14,391 bases of DNA from CAIOZW01 sp049317725 (GTDB taxonomy: Bacteria; Acidobacteriota; Blastocatellia; RBC074), in contig JBMOHS010000102.1 of NCBI GenBank assembly GCA_049317725.1, forward strand, positions 1 through 14,391, given 5' to 3'. Made by a program: the position numbers and the translations under genes. The notes below the pieces were generated by a model. The model saw only the letters and a program-made list of their open reading frames with translations. It had not been told where the DNA came from and made no database searches. Below, piece after piece: positions 13,669 to 14,391 of this stretch (position 1 is its first letter; each line of letters starts with the position of its first letter).

Positions 13669-14355
13669 ATGAGCTACAGTCAAAAGATCGTCATTGCCTT
13701 GCTTGCGGGGCTCGTCTTCTGGGCGGGTCTGAGAGGACCCTGGATGGAGGTTGGTGCCTCCTCCGCGCCACCTGCGTCCATCGCAACCCGATGGGTCCCA
13801 GGACGGCTCCGGGCAGTGGCCGGAAGCGAGCCGTTCTCCCCGACGAAGAGAGTGGCAGAAGCTCTTCGTCTGGCGCAACCTGTCGGATTGGCCTATCAGG
13901 TGGCGGGACAGGCGGAAGGAACCGTTACGTCGGTCTCGGCCGCCAGTTCCATCCCGGGCGGGCCCGTCGCCCCGGAGTCGATCGTCTCGGCATACGGGAG
14001 CCGGTTGGCGATCACGACAGCATTGGCGGCACGTCCCTTGCCCACCCAGTTGGCGGGGACCACTGTCACGGTCAATGGTCAGCGTGCGCAACTCTTCTTT
14101 GTCTCTCCTGGTCAGATCAACTACCTGATGCCGAGTGGCATCCAGCCAGGCGATGCCCAAGTGGTCGTCACCGCCGCGGATGGGAGTGTCTCTCGCGGGG
14201 TAACCGCCATCGTACCGGTTGCTCCTGGCATCTTCACGGGAAATTCGGATGGAAAAGGGGTCCCGGCGGGATACGTGTTGCGAGTGACGGGGAGTGGGCT
14301 AGCAAATGAGCCGTTGTTGTGGAGGGATGCGCAGAATACAGCGGTTTGCGATTGA
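13669..14355 (+). CDS. Exported protein with incomplete TIGR03437-like (Solibacter C-terminal) domain
   Basis: This 228-residue protein begins with a signal peptide or anchor (about residues 6-21, IVIALLAGLVFWAGL). From about residue 86 it carries the acidobacterial TIGR03437-like domain: VTSVSAASSIPGGPVAPESI, AYGSRLA, TTVTVNGQRAQLFFVSPGQINYLMP, and GVPAGYVLRV. The domain's function is unknown; it is usually at the C-terminus of secreted proteins. Here it stops at residue 228, roughly halfway through the usual domain length, which normally runs on through further beta-rich blocks. The frame may be broken by mutation or rearrangement near the window end. I chose ATG 13669 because the hydrophobic segment follows at once and AGGGG lies 4 bases upstream; the open frame also reaches a TTG at 13606. 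It is downstream of the sigma factor-kinase pair. Confidence 0.7.
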   Translation: MSYSQKIVIALLAGLVFWAGLRGPWMEVGASSAPPASIATRWVPGRLRAVAGSEPFSPTKRVAEALRLAQPVGLAYQVAGQAEGTVTSVSAASSIPGGPVAPESIVSAYGSRLAITTALAARPLPTQLAGTTVTVNGQRAQLFFVSPGQINYLMPSGIQPGDAQVVVTAADGSVSRGVTAIVPVAPGIFTGNSDGKGVPAGYVLRVTGSGLANEPLLWRDAQNTAVCD

Positions 14356-14391
14356 GTGTCTATGAATAGCCGCAATGGGTAAACCATCCAT

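Overview
The window looks like a stretch of an Acidobacteriota chromosome, probably a Solibacter/Bryobacter-like lineage. Three gene types typical of that phylum support this: a very large TonB-dependent receptor with an N-terminal carboxypeptidase-regulatory-like domain, an ECF-type sigma factor of the TIGR02999 kind beside a Ser/Thr kinase, and a protein with the 'Solibacter uncharacterized C-terminal' (TIGR03437-like) domain. Coding DNA is GC-rich throughout. The assignment rests on family recognition by eye, not on a search.

Layout. 1-439 is non-coding and opens with three tight GC-rich hairpins, a palindromic intergenic repeat cluster. 440-1945 (-) is a secreted arylsulfatase. It is divergent from 2084-3772 (+), a secreted or lipid-anchored DUF885-like protein, which is followed by 3903-7355 (+), the 1150-residue outer-membrane receptor. 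7498-8316 (+) is a YgiD-type class III extradiol (DOPA-type) dioxygenase. It converges on 8365-10869 (-), a fused YncE-like beta-propeller and phosphoesterase. The 48-base gap between their stop codons is bordered by C-rich 9-bp repeats and a G-rich block. 10870-11449 is a non-coding spacer that appears to hold a decayed quinoprotein/cytochrome c fragment on the minus strand. 11450-12073 (+) is the sigma factor and 12103-13284 (+) the kinase. A 384-base structured spacer follows, then 13669-14355 (+), the TIGR03437-like exported protein, which stops in mid-domain close to the window edge.

How the genes may work together (inference). The sulfatase, DUF885-like protein and receptor are all exported and adjacent, consistent with breakdown of an external substrate and uptake of its products. 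The sigma factor and kinase are probably a co-transcribed signalling pair; the downstream exported protein is a possible but unproven target. The dioxygenase and propeller-phosphoesterase look like independent units that share a terminator region.

No tRNA, rRNA, CRISPR array, transposase or integrase was seen. The best candidates for something less ordinary are non-coding: the opposed G-rich blocks at 8271-8343, the quinoprotein relic with an 8-G tract at 10952-11210, and the leader-like region 13313-13575 with competing stems between near-identical direct repeats.
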